A DNA stretch of 64,000 bases, taken from Antedon mediterranea. Its lineage: Eukaryota > Echinodermata > Crinoidea > Comatulida > Antedonidae. The translations under genes and the position numbers were made by a program. Below are positions 22,706-33,700 of this stretch, in pieces; within the stretch, counting starts at the first letter, position 1, and each line of letters opens with the position of its first letter. The DNA is taken from NCBI RefSeq assembly GCF_964355755.1, contig NC_092674.1:1307001-1371000 (forward strand), given 5' to 3'. A model generated the notes under the pieces. The model was given only the letters and a program-made list of their open reading frames with translations. It did not search any database and was not told where the DNA came from.

Positions 22706-25700
22706 ATGGCTAGTATCTTTGGAGGTGATGGCGTATTTGATTATATTGTAGTAGGGGCTGGTATAGAAGGATCTTCAACTGCATACCGACTTGCAAAAGA
22801 CAACAAATCCGTGCTCCTTCTTGAACAGGTAGGCCTACTAGGCTAGCTAGGGCCAGGCCCGGGCTTATTTTAGTCCTTCTTGCTTTCTACCTAATTAGCT
22901 TAGTAGTATAAGTACTATACTACGTAGTCTAGTCTAGTCTAACTAACTGGTTAAAACCTGATCTGAGAAGAGAAATCATCCATCCAATAAATTATTTGGA
23001 AGGTATGGTGCGTCACCAGTGTTATAACTCACTTTGGGAATTTTATCCTGGGTAACAATAATTTGTAAGACTGGAATTTGTCCTTAAAAAACATTAGAAA
23101 TAAAATCACATTTGTTAAAGCATGCAGGGGTTTCTTCCATGGTTAAACATAAAAACAGCAGTGTTTCAGATTAATTTTTTTTTTATTTTGTAGTTTCCGT
23201 TACCTCATTCACGAGGAAGTTCGCATGGAAAATCACGGATTACGAGATACACGTACGCCCAAGATTATTACATGGCTATGATGCCAGAGAACTATAGATG
23301 CTGGAAAGTCCTGCAGGATGAAGTGGGCAAGGAGCTCTATATGTGAGAACATACCAAGTCATGACTACATTTCACAAAAATAAAAAGACACACGTGCAGT
23401 GGTGTAACGCTGAAGCCCCTTCCTATGTGGTCTTCCAACAGTGGATGACTTCAGTGTTTTTATCCTTTTTCGACATATTTTAGTGCATGTTGTTTCCTCT
23501 CTGCCCTGCTCATGGGCTCCTGTAAGCTTCTTGGTCCCTGGGCTTAGTCAGTGAGCGCTCATAGCCTTACGTCACTGCACACGTGCAGGTCAATTCAAGA
23601 ACAATCATTGATTGTTAATTAAAAAAAACAATAGAAAACTCTGTACAGTTATTGTTTTATTTTTTGAAATTTTCAACCATGTTTATAGTACAAAAAAGTA
23701 CATTAAAAATACACAAAAATGTATCAATGTAAAATTTTATGTTACCATTAATTCAGTTAAATCGTAGAGCTTGTCCTTGGACCAGCATGAAATTAATAGA
23801 TAATAGTTCTTTGATACTTGAACAATTATAATTTGTTAATTGTAATATTTGTTTTATTCCAGAAAAACTGGCCTACTATGCATAGAAAAGAACTTTGGCG
23901 AAGAATTTCAGATATCTCGTGAACTGTTAATAAAAAACAAATTGGAATTTGGAGATATTACTGCAAGTGCGGCCTGTAATAGGTGGCCAGGATTGCAGTT
24001 CAACTCAAGTTATGGAATGTTTATTGACGAACAAGCCGGTGTCCTGAGAGCTGACCGATGTCTTGAAGCCTTTCACGTAAAAAACATTTCATGCATCAAT
24101 CAAACATAGGCCTATCTTTTTTTTTTAATGTAATGCAACATTTTAATAACATAATTTAAAATTGTACAGATAATGTTTGTTATATATATATTTCTAAAGT
24201 TGTTATATATTTTAACTGTGTATGAATTTTATGAGCTACGAACAACAAATTATTTCTTGAAAGATTGAATGTATCCGGCAGATTTTTTTTTTTTATTAAA
24301 CTTTGTTTAATGAGGGTGACTCAAACAGTCGAGGCTGACATGCATAAGGCCCTTCACAATTAAAAAATGGGAACGATACAAATACGAAAAGACGAGAAAA
24401 AGATAACAAAAAGAGAAAAAAAGAGACCAATAAAAAATAAATATATATCTCCCTGTATGTATGATGTTTTTATGTGAGACGAATAAAGTTTCTGCATTCT
24501 GTATATACCTTTATTTTAATCACAATGTATTTTTTTAATTAAAAAATCTTTCTCTTTTTTTAAAGCAAATTTTCAGAAAAAATGGAGGAGTACTAAAAGA
24601 TTCTGAAAAAGTATTGAGAATTATTCCTGGCACGATGGTAACCGTGGAAACAAATAAATCAAGTTATAAAGCCAAGAGCATTGTGTTAGCTCCAGGAGCT
24701 TGGTCAAGTGCGGTACTTAAGCCACTTGGCTTGAATCTACCTCTCAAGGTACTTCCTTACATATTTTAAGGCCGAAATCAAGCTTTATGTGACAAAAAAA
24801 TGTGATGTGCCCATATATGGACATAAAGCTGTCATATCACTACCATATTTGGAAATCACTACCATATTTGGAAATCACTACCATATTTCACACTTTTTTT
24901 GTGAAACTAGTTTGATAGTGTAGACAGAGCTGAAGGTATATGATATTTAAGAAACATTTAACATGTTAACATTACTCAAATTTATGTAGTGTTTCACATT
25001 TATTTAGTACATATACTTAGTACACACTTACAGTAGTACATTACGTTAGTAAACATATTACGTATAACACAATACATTTTTGATCACCTTTAAAATCAGT
25101 TATTTGTTTAAAACCTTAAAGGTTTGGCGTATCAATGTGTGTTATTGGAAAATCAAGAATCCAACAGATTTCCAAGATATGCCAGTGTTTATTGATTATT
25201 CTGGAACCCATCATATATATGGTTTACCATGTCTGGAATACCCTGGCCATATGAAGGTATGGTATGTTGGAAGAAACAGTCTACAGCACCCCTTTGGTAA
25301 AACTTAGACTGAACAGTTGTATAATATGTTTCTTTCTTATACAACATTTGCTATTGCATACATCATGGTTTTAAACTACATTTGAAAACCACCCCTGGGA
25401 AGCAAGTATGTTACCTAGAAAAACTAAACGGTTTTTCAGTTTGAAAAAGCAAGAGGAACATGTTAACTTATGGTGAATAGGGAGATTTTGATTTGTAATG
25501 ACCTACGACCTAGGAGCCAGCTAGGTCAGGTCAATTGGTGTGTCATCAGTCATCATCTAGACCTACTGTAGAAATCATAAAAACTGTCTTGATATGCAAA
25601 CAAGCACAAGTTTTAATTTCCCCCCGATTATCGCATATCGAAAGCTAACTAGTATTTATAGCGAGGTACATTTTTAGAAACAGCACAATGTACTGTAATT

Positions 25701-26962
25701 CAACTTTCTGTCCTAGATCTGCTACCACATTGGTAACAACCACATTGACCCTGAACTACGAGATGCTGAAGCTGGTGGCAGACAAAATGATATTGAAATA
25801 TTAAAGAAATTTGTGCAAGATCACTTCCCAGGTTTAGAGTCACAACCCAGTATTATTGAAACCTGTATCTATACAGTAAGTCTTTCTAGCCATAGTATTA
25901 CACATGCTAAAACTTTTTTTGTAACCACTTTCTCCAATTATGAGTAATGCTTGCACCGATATGTTAGAATCCTCCTCTCTCCAACTTGCTGTCTTTCCCT
26001 TGATTTTGTTGTCTAAATGCAAATTATATCTAACAAAGACAAAATACAAAAGTATTTTGTAATTATGGATATGTTTCTAATCAAATACTTCCTCTTTTTA
26101 ATTTTCAAATTAAACCAATTATCCTACAACCCTTTCCATTGTGATCAATTCTACCAATTATCCCACAACCCTTTCCATTGTGATCCATTCTACCAATTAT
26201 CCTACAACCCTTTCCATTGTGATCCATTCTACCAATTATCCCACAACCCTTTCCATTGTGATCCATTCTACCAATTATCCTACAACCCTTTCCATTGTGT
26301 GATCCATTCTACCAATTATCCTACAACCCTTTCCATTGTGATCCATTCTACCAATTATCCTACAACCCTTTCCATTGTGATCCATTCTACCAATTATCCC
26401 ACAACCCTTTCCATTGTGATCCATTCTTCCTTGACAGTTTTCTTATGTTTTATATCTTTAGACTACTCCTGATGACGGGCCTGTACTGGATGTTCACCCA
26501 GTTTATCCAAACATTGTCATAGGATGTGGATTTTCAGGTTTGTGTGGGCTTCACCAATTTTGAATTAAAAATCACATAAAAAAATAACAAATTCCTAACC
26601 TTAATTTAGGCTAATTCAGACACAAAACTTAGGTAATAAATACAAAGGTTAGTTCAATCCAATAGATTCAATCCCCATAATTTTTTCCAAATCATGTACC
26701 TTATAGGCCCACTGGGACTATACTTGGTCATATACATTATGGTCATGTTATACTAGAAAACGATATGAAATGACAATCCATAATTGCTTTTGTGGTTCAA
26801 CTTAAACATGCTCTGTTATACTTAATTCTTACAGGTCATGGGTTTAAGTTAGCACCAGTGGTTGGACAGATTCTGTCGGACTTGGCTTCAGGAAAAGCGC
26901 CATCGTTTGATATATCACATAACAGAATATCGCGGTTCAATATTCAAAATTCACGGCTGTGA
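22706..26962 (+). CDS. PIPOX: Peroxisomal sarcosine/pipecolate oxidase, 388 aa
   Basis: This flavoenzyme oxidises sarcosine, L-pipecolate and related N-methyl or cyclic amino acids to imines plus H2O2 in peroxisomes. Eight exons: 22706-22828, 23194-23342, 23863-24076, 24566-24748, 25122-25256, 25717-25875, 26462-26537, 26835-26962; 1167 nt, phases consistent, close to the human 390 aa. Residues 15-22 hold the FAD dinucleotide motif GxGxxG (VVGAGIEG). The family stretch [16 protein letters not shown] follows. Cys318 in ETCIYTTTPDD aligns with the cysteine that covalently binds FAD in this family. [16 protein letters not shown] closes the fold. The C-terminus is SRL, a type 1 peroxisomal targeting signal. 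AATAAA signals lie at about 27159-27168. Exon 7 is preceded by a 39-bp repeat array. Confidence 0.96.
24290..24360. repeat. SINE-tail-like fragment
   Basis: TTTAATGAGGGTGACTCAAA and following bases resemble the end of the tRNA-derived SINE at 12.29 kb (GAGGGTGAACCTAAACAGCC, then GGGGCCCT). No head is visible nearby. It is in PIPOX intron 3. Confidence 0.35.
24768..24930. mobile_element. MITE family A, copy 9 (left tip lost)
   Basis: It begins near TTAAGGCCGAAATCAAGCTT instead of the usual tip, then AAGCTTTATGTGACAAAAAA, three short CACTACCATATTTGGAAAT words, and the intact right arm GTTTGATAGTGTAGACAGAG. It lies in PIPOX intron 4, just after exon 4. Confidence 0.75.
26114..26428. repeat. 39-bp minisatellite, 8 copies, next to a PIPOX 3' splice site
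   Basis: A pyrimidine-rich unit (CCAATTATCCTACAACCC plus TTTCCATTGTGATCCATTCTA) is repeated eight times. A T/C change (TCCTAC/TCCCAC) alternates between copies, and one copy has a 2-bp insertion. It ends about 33 bp before the acceptor of PIPOX exon 7, so it supplies the branch-point region. Open frames through it are artefacts. Confidence 0.95.
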
Positions 26963-28300
26963 TTGTAAATTCAAATTACTACTGCAGTAAAGTAATTTTT
27001 GTTTGTATTTTCACGTCTAAGACATTAATTGTTTTTTATAAATTTATTTTAGTTTAGATCATGGGACTGGTGACTCTTGTAGTTACTTCTTTACTTATTT
27101 ATTTTAGCAGTCCTGATTATTTCAGCTGCTGTATATTTTACATATGGTTTGTTGGTCAAATAAATAAATGAAAAGAATGTGAATAGAAATGATGAAAGAC
27201 TGCTGTGTGAACATGAAAAAACAGAAGAGAGCATAATAATCCTAATAAACCAATCAGGTCATTTAATTTCTTGCTATATTTGGTCTTTGTAAATTAATAA
27301 CTGATAACAAATTATTATTACACTGTAAAATTAATTGATATATAATTATACTATGGTACTATAATTAAGGGATTTAACTTTTATTTATTAATAAAGGAGA
27401 TAAACACTTATATAATGTTCTGATTTTGTATTTGGAACCACATTCGATCGGTAAAAGGAGGTTTTATTTCTTCGGTGAAAAATGTCAATTTTCATACAAT
27501 ATTAACAAGTTTCTTTATTTCGGCTACATTATGTTGCTGCCCTCTATTCGTAACACGTGAGTTAACTTTATTAATCGACCATATTTCGCTACGCACACGT
27601 CACAACAAAAGAAGTTGTTATTAGACTGAAAAGTAAGTTTAAATTTAAAGTTATCGACGCTAATTTGTCTATGAATCATACCAATATATAATAATGAATT
27701 ACACTCTCATAAAATTCCCAGGCTAAATGTTGGCCTATTCTTGGTAAGTGATGTGCTAGGCCACACATGGTTAGTCACCGCCGGTAAATAGACGATATAT
27801 CCGGGGGAGAGATGATAACAGAGACGATTGGGTCTAGGCTACCTTTGCTCAACTTTCAGCCACCGGTTGGATAAAAGGAGAGATAACAGCACCAGGACCA
27901 CTTACTAGTTGGTTTAATCCTGCACGAACGACAGCACTTACACTCAATGCAATAATTCACAATTCCCTGTCCTTAAAAATCCCTTTCTTTTCATTAAACA
28001 AAAGTCAAAATGGATAGTAATAAATTATAGTATTTATTAATATTTTATAAATAATGTCAATGGTTGGCCATTTATGCAGGTAGAACGCAACAAAAGTAAC
28101 AGTATCTGGTGTCGGTAATATATCCCATTTCAATAATCTTGTCCAACAATGAGCCATCAACTACAATATTTTTTGTTTTCATTATTGCCAAGCTAGCTAT
28201 CTGAACTGTACTTAGTGTTGTATCTCATACATTACATTCAGTGCCGCAGTCAAATTCTATTATCACTCTCGGCTTTTACATTTTTGTTATTTTCAGTATT
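26963..28300. other. PIPOX 3' end and TMEM254 5' region
   Basis: PIPOX 3' UTR with overlapping AATAAA at about 27159-27168. Further right, a donor-like A|GTAAGTTT near 27632 could end a 5' UTR exon that joins the TTTCAG acceptor at 28296, five bases before the TMEM254 ATG. The stretch 27.72-27.95 kb is less AT-rich, with GGCC-type words. No other coding exon is recognised. Confidence 0.4.
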
Positions 28301-29633
28301 ATGGCGGTTGATAATCAGTACTTTCGATTGCCCAGTGTTTTCTGGATGGTATCTGTCTCGAGTGGCATTGCACTATTAACGGTAAGTTCATTGTCATTTC
28401 CCAGTGTTTTCTGGATGGTATCTGTCTCGAGTGGCATTACACTATTAACTGTAAGTTCATTGTCATTGTCCAGTGTTTTCTGGATGGTATCTGTCTTAAG
28501 TGGCATTGCACTATTAACGGTAAGTTCGATGTCATTGCCCAGTGTTTTCTGGATGGTATCTGTCTTGAGTGGCATTGCACTATTAACGGTAAGTTCGATG
28601 TCATTGCCCAGTGTTTTCTGGATGGTATCTGTCTTGAGTGGCATTGCACTATTAACGGTAAGTTCATTGTCATTGCCCAGTGTTTTCTGGATGGTACTGT
28701 CTTGAGTGGCATTACACTATTAACGGTAAGTTCATTGTCATTTACTTTTCCTTCTTTAAATTTTATATAAATATTTTTGATAAATAAAGATTTTGATAAA
28801 TTAAAACATTACTTGTTGATTTTTTTTTTACAGCTAGCAACTTTTACTCCAGCAGTAGTTCCACATGAGTACCTTGGACCAATTGGATGGTTAACTAGAT
28901 ATTTAGTCAATGAATGGCCTGCTATACTTAATATATTGTAAGTACAAACTTGAAATACAGTTTATACAGTATACAGTAATTATGTACATGATTTCATTAA
29001 TATTTAATTAAATTTTTAAAATCTTGTGATATTGCAGAATGGTATTCACAATAGCATCACACACTGTAGAAGCTTGTTGTGCAGTAAACACTGCTAAGTA
29101 AGTTGTTTATTTATTGTTTATAATAGATTTATCCATCCTTAGTATAAAAGGTTCATCTGGATCTCTGTATAGTATTCAGAGATTTGTTTCTGTAATTAGC
29201 AAGTTTGTTGGATGAAATGAAAAAACTGTATGAACAATTGGATGAAACAAGATATATCACCATTCTTCATCTACTTCACATCTTAAGTATTTAAAAGTAT
29301 TTTGTTAATGTTAAATTAGCTTGCATTACATGTACCTACCAGTATAGTAGTAATTCTTATGATAAGTGGTTTAACCATAAGAATGTAAAAAAAAAAAAAC
29401 ATTTTCTGTTGAGCACAATGGTTTCCACATTTAAGTACAGAAGTTTAAACTTCTATATTTAAGCATAGACTTTCACTTATTTATTTTTTTCATGGTATAA
29501 CTTTGGTGTTTTTTTTGTCAGAAATAAATCAATTGAAAACCCAGCGAGACGGAAATGGTTGATATCTGTATTTGTGTTTGGTTATTTTTCCTACAGGCAT
29601 CTACTTGCCTACAAGCCAAATAAAAGCAAGTGA
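28301..29633 (+). CDS. TMEM254: Transmembrane protein 254, 118 aa
   Basis: Four coding exons: 28301-28381, 28834-28937, 29038-29097, 29522-29633; 357 nt. It matches the small multi-pass membrane protein TMEM254 (human 123 aa; molecular function not established). Hydrophobic segments are SVFWMVSVSSGIALLT, the segment around EWPAILNILMVFTIASHTVE, and KWLISVFVFGYFSY; the conserved loop is VPHEYLGPIGWLTRYLV. The C-terminus is basic (YKPNKSK). The last 51 nt of exon 1 plus the first 18 nt of intron 1 are tandemly repeated six times (28331-28743), giving six candidate donors at 69-bp spacing. I used the first donor because it gives the family's usual length. The gene is tail-to-tail with PSMD1. Confidence 0.9.
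28331..28743 (+). repeat. 69-bp tandem duplication spanning the TMEM254 exon 1 donor, 6 copies
   Basis: Each unit contains CCCAGTGTTTTCTGGATGG through AACGGTAAGTTCATTGTCAT, that is exon end, 5' splice site and intron start. Donor GTs fall at 28382, 28451, 28520, 28589, 28658 and 28726. The 69-bp unit keeps frame and has no stop, so copies 2-5 would each add 23 hydrophobic residues. Copy 6 lacks one base and shifts frame to a stop near 28703. Confidence 0.95.
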
Positions 29634-30777
29634 AATTAGCAGCATGTAAGCTATTGATATCATGTAACTTTAGAAGATTTGTTTATCAACATGAGGGTAC
29701 AGTATTATAAATTACAGTAATATATATTAGGGCTTACATAATTTTGTGAATTTTAATATTTTTAGTTAATTCTCTTCGCAGAAACTAAATTACCAATTGC
29801 AGGATACTTATTAGTGTCATTTGCATTACTTAAACTCTGTCTACACTATCAAACTTTATGTGACAAAGAAAGTGTCATGTCATCACACTTTTTTTGTCAA
29901 ACTAGTTTAATAGTGTAGACAGAGCTTTAAATTGGTGCTTTTGTAAGAGGTAAAATATTGATGATGAGGTTTGATTGTAGTTTTCTGTTATAAACAGAAT
30001 TTTGTCTATGCAATAAGTTTTAATTCTTGTAATTTTAATATTTATCATTTTATGTATTTGATGTATGTAAGATGCTTTGATCTTTTTGAAAGGCCGCCTT
30101 ATAAGTAGCATATATTACAGTATTATGAGATACAAATTAAATAGAATTTTTATGTATGGGATAAAATTGAGTTCAAGTTTAATGTTTTTAATTTATATAA
30201 AAGGTATTGTCACCTTTATAATCAGTATTTTCGTAAAATGTCGTCTTTGCAACATTAATGGTAAACTGGATCACATTGGTATAATAATAAATTATAATAA
30301 TAAATTATTAAATAAAATGAATATTTCAACATAATCTCCTCTATCTTTTTTTTTATTGTGTAAAAGTTTGGTCGACAACACCCAGTCCTGTGTCCTGATT
30401 GGTCGACAACACCCAGTCCTGTGTCCTGATTCAACACAACTAAATACAAAAAATAATACAAAAAGGTACACAAGCTTTCAGTATTTTAATCTGGCTCAAT
30501 TCCCATACAGTATTAAAAAAAACGTTTACAAAGAAAAGGCTTAATATATTAAATGATTACATTGTTGTTTTAATGTCAAATATCATTCAGGTCAGAGTCT
30601 TCCAAACTCTGGTTCTTCCTCACGACAAAGAAGAGTTATGAATTTTGGTCATTTTCAATCTACAATATCATTTTAACAACAGAACAGAATAATTATATAT
30701 GCTTTAACATAAGAGATGCAAATCTATTGAAGTAATGTTTTTGTATCATTATGACTGAGTTGTACTCCTCAATTCCT
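29634..30777. other. Tail-to-tail interval between TMEM254 and PSMD1
   Basis: AT-rich, with one family A MITE (29.83-29.93 kb) and a 32-bp direct duplication at about 30367-30431 (GGTCGACAACACCCAGTCCT twice). A plus-strand AATAAA at 30311-30316 and a minus-strand AATAAA (TTTATT near 30350) sit close together and could serve the two converging genes. No coding exon is seen. Confidence 0.45.
29829..29930. mobile_element. MITE family A, copy 10 (internal deletion)
   Basis: A copy of about 100 bp keeping both tips: TTAAACTCTGTCTACACTAT and AATAGTGTAGACAGAGCTTTAA. Most of the middle is lost. Confidence 0.85.
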
Positions 30778-33700
30778 CTAATCTTCATCCACATATTCAA
30801 ACGGCTCTGGGGGTTCTGGTTCCTTTTCTTCCTCAGCGAGAGATGGACCGCCAGCTGAAAATAATAATTTTAAATCATCAGCACAAATGATTTTCGTTAA
30901 GCCTTGTCTACACTATCAAACAAAATGTGATGTGGCCATACATGGACATAATGATGTCATATCAAGTCATATTTTGGCATAGCACTACCATATTTGGGCA
31001 CAGCACACTTTTTTTTTTCAAACTAGTTTCATAGTGTGGACATAGTTTTATGTAATGTTACATAATGCTGAATGGGGTTTTACTGTAAATCGATTAATGA
31101 GGAATATGAATTACATATCCTAAAACTGTATATCTTGCATACAATGCAAGTCCGTTATTATTTAGTACTTACCTGCAACAGTTTCAACAACTTGTTCAGG
31201 TTCTTCTTCTGTGAATGCTTTGCGAGCTTTCATCATCACAATGCCACCACTTGAAAGCTGAAATTACAATACAATAAATCATATTCATTATGCACTGTTT
31301 GACTGTGTAGCACATACAGTATAAAGCTGTCTACACTATCAAACTTTATGTGACAAAAAAAAATGTTTATGTGTCCATATATGGACATGATAATGTGACA
31401 TCACTACCATATTTAAGAATATCACTGCTTTATTTGGGCACATACTTTTTTTGTCAAACTAGTCTGATAGTGTAAACAGAGCTTAACACTAAACAGTTTT
31501 ACCACTAAATAGTATTAACACTAAAGATAGACTCACCGACTTGAGAGGTTCGTATCTGCTGTCCTCTAGAGTTAACACCTTCAATTGTGCCGTCATCACT
31601 CTTGCAGGGTTTGCCAACATTTCAAAAGCAGGTTCCACTTTCTTCTCTTTACTCTCTGATTTCTCGTCTCCCTTCTTCTCTTTCTTATCTTCTTTCTTTT
31701 CTTTACCACTTTTCTTATCCTCCTTTGTTTCTTTCTCGGATTTCTTCTCTTCTTCCTTCTTTACAGTCTCTTCTTTCTTTACAGTCTCTTCCTTCTTTAC
31801 ACTCACTTCTTTCTTTACAGTCACTTCTTTCTTTTCGCCTTCCTTCTTCTTTGTTTCTTTCTTTGAAGTTTTTTCTGTCTCTTTATCTTTTTCACTTTTC
31901 ACAGCGTCTTCAGAAGATTCATCCTTTTATACAAAATAGAAACAGATTATTTTTTAATGAAATTAAAATAAATTATACCAAAATGAAACAAAATAAAAAT
32001 TTCTTACCACATCCATCTTCTCTTCTTTTTCTTCCTTTTTCTCTCTCTTCTTCGCCTTTGCCGTGATGGACAACACTGCTGTTGTCACTTTTTCCTTCTC
32101 CTTTTCCTTGGGAGTTTCCAAAGGTGCTGGGTAGCCATACATCGATGGTTTGGCATTAGATTTCAACTCTAAGACTGGCATGTTGAGGTCGGCATTTAAT
32201 GCTATCACAGCGGTTGGTGAGAACGACAAGGACAGGAAGTGCGCAAGAGGGAACCAATACCAAAGGTGAATAAACACAAACATACCGACAATAGAGGGAG
32301 CATGCATGTGACCGCTTTGGGATTGTAATCTGATGGTAACATTTCGACCACCTACAAAAATAAAATATATTTTATCAATAAAAAGAGAAGCATCATTTAC
32401 AATCAAACATGCATATTTTTGAAAGAGGAGGATGCTGGGATAGATATTGCAATATGTAATCTTACCAGCATCAATGATACCCTGTGCAATAATGGCGCCA
32501 AATTTAGCCATCACGTCCTCATGCTTGTCAGATAAGGTTTTGCTGTAAACATTTTTGAAAAATGTTACCTGGAAAATTAAAATGAATACATTTATATATA
32601 AATATCTAGCACCTGAGATACTCCTCATGAAACAGCTTGTATTTGCAGTGCATTAAAAAAACGTTCAAATCATACATTATTGCAGGACAGAAACTGCAGT
32701 AACTGCAGTATTTACACATATAATGCAGAAATAATTCACTTATCTATCAGGCTTTACATAATAAAAGGTGAAATACCTTTGGACAAGTAGCTTCTGTCTG
32801 CTGAATCAATATAATTGCGGAGGAAATGAGGGCGCCCTGTCTGACGTAATTAACTGGATCATTTAACATCGGCTCCAAGATACCAAGGGCTTCCTGAATG
32901 GGAAAAAAAACCAACTTTGTTTATAGCAGCAGTTAATTTGTTTAAACTTTTTATTATTTTAGTTTTTAAGTTCTATCTATTGCTGTATTCACACAATATA
33001 CAGTCCAGTAGCTATATGTAACATTTTTTGTTAGAAATAAATACAGTATGACATGACAAGTTTCAGTAGAATGAGCGCTGAGAAATCCTGACTGAAATTT
33101 AAAAAGTAGATTATTTTCCTCCAGATAATTATACAGCTGGGAAAAGACTGCTCGCTCCAGAATTTTGAAAGCTATAGGGAGAATACTGATTGGTCTATAG
33201 GTAGAAAACTAAACTGGGCTAAAGTGTGAACGTAACTTATTTAAAGCATGTTTTTTGATACTGTATATGGCATCTACTCTTACCTTGTTTCCAGATCCTG
33301 CACAAGCGATACCTAATGCCATTGCCGCACCATACCTCACATGTGAGTTGTAACTCTCAGACAGCAATGAAACAGCATTTGGACACTGTTCAGGTTGTCT
33401 AAATAAATTTTAATTTTAAAGTAATAATTAAGTAGTGATTAAAATCATTAATCATTTTTAATAAAAAACCTTTTAATTTATTGAACATTTTAAATAAGTA
33501 TTTCATAGATTTTCAGTCAAATTTGACAAATGTTTACATTGATGAATTTCGTATAAAGGTTATAAATAATCAGTAAATTACCACAATATAAATTATCTTC
33601 TTAACTGAATTGGTTTAAATGCTTAATTCAATCACTCACTCTACTATAAACACAAGATCTACATTTCTTTTCAAGCTATTGCTATTAAAAAGTAATTTTC

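Noticed and set aside
26017-26522. Repeated [13 protein letters not shown] frames
   Set aside because: They come from the 39-bp intronic array before PIPOX exon 7.
28241-28712. Long open frames on both strands through the TMEM254 69-bp repeats (for example 28315-28644 minus)
   Set aside because: The period is a multiple of three, so any stop-free frame extends across all copies. The minus-strand frames have no family resemblance. Only exon 1 in the TMEM254 frame is kept as coding.
31541-32066. Plus-strand Ser/Phe/Leu-rich frames of 132 and 159 aa
   Set aside because: They are antisense to the Lys/Glu-rich exons of PSMD1, a codon-bias shadow.
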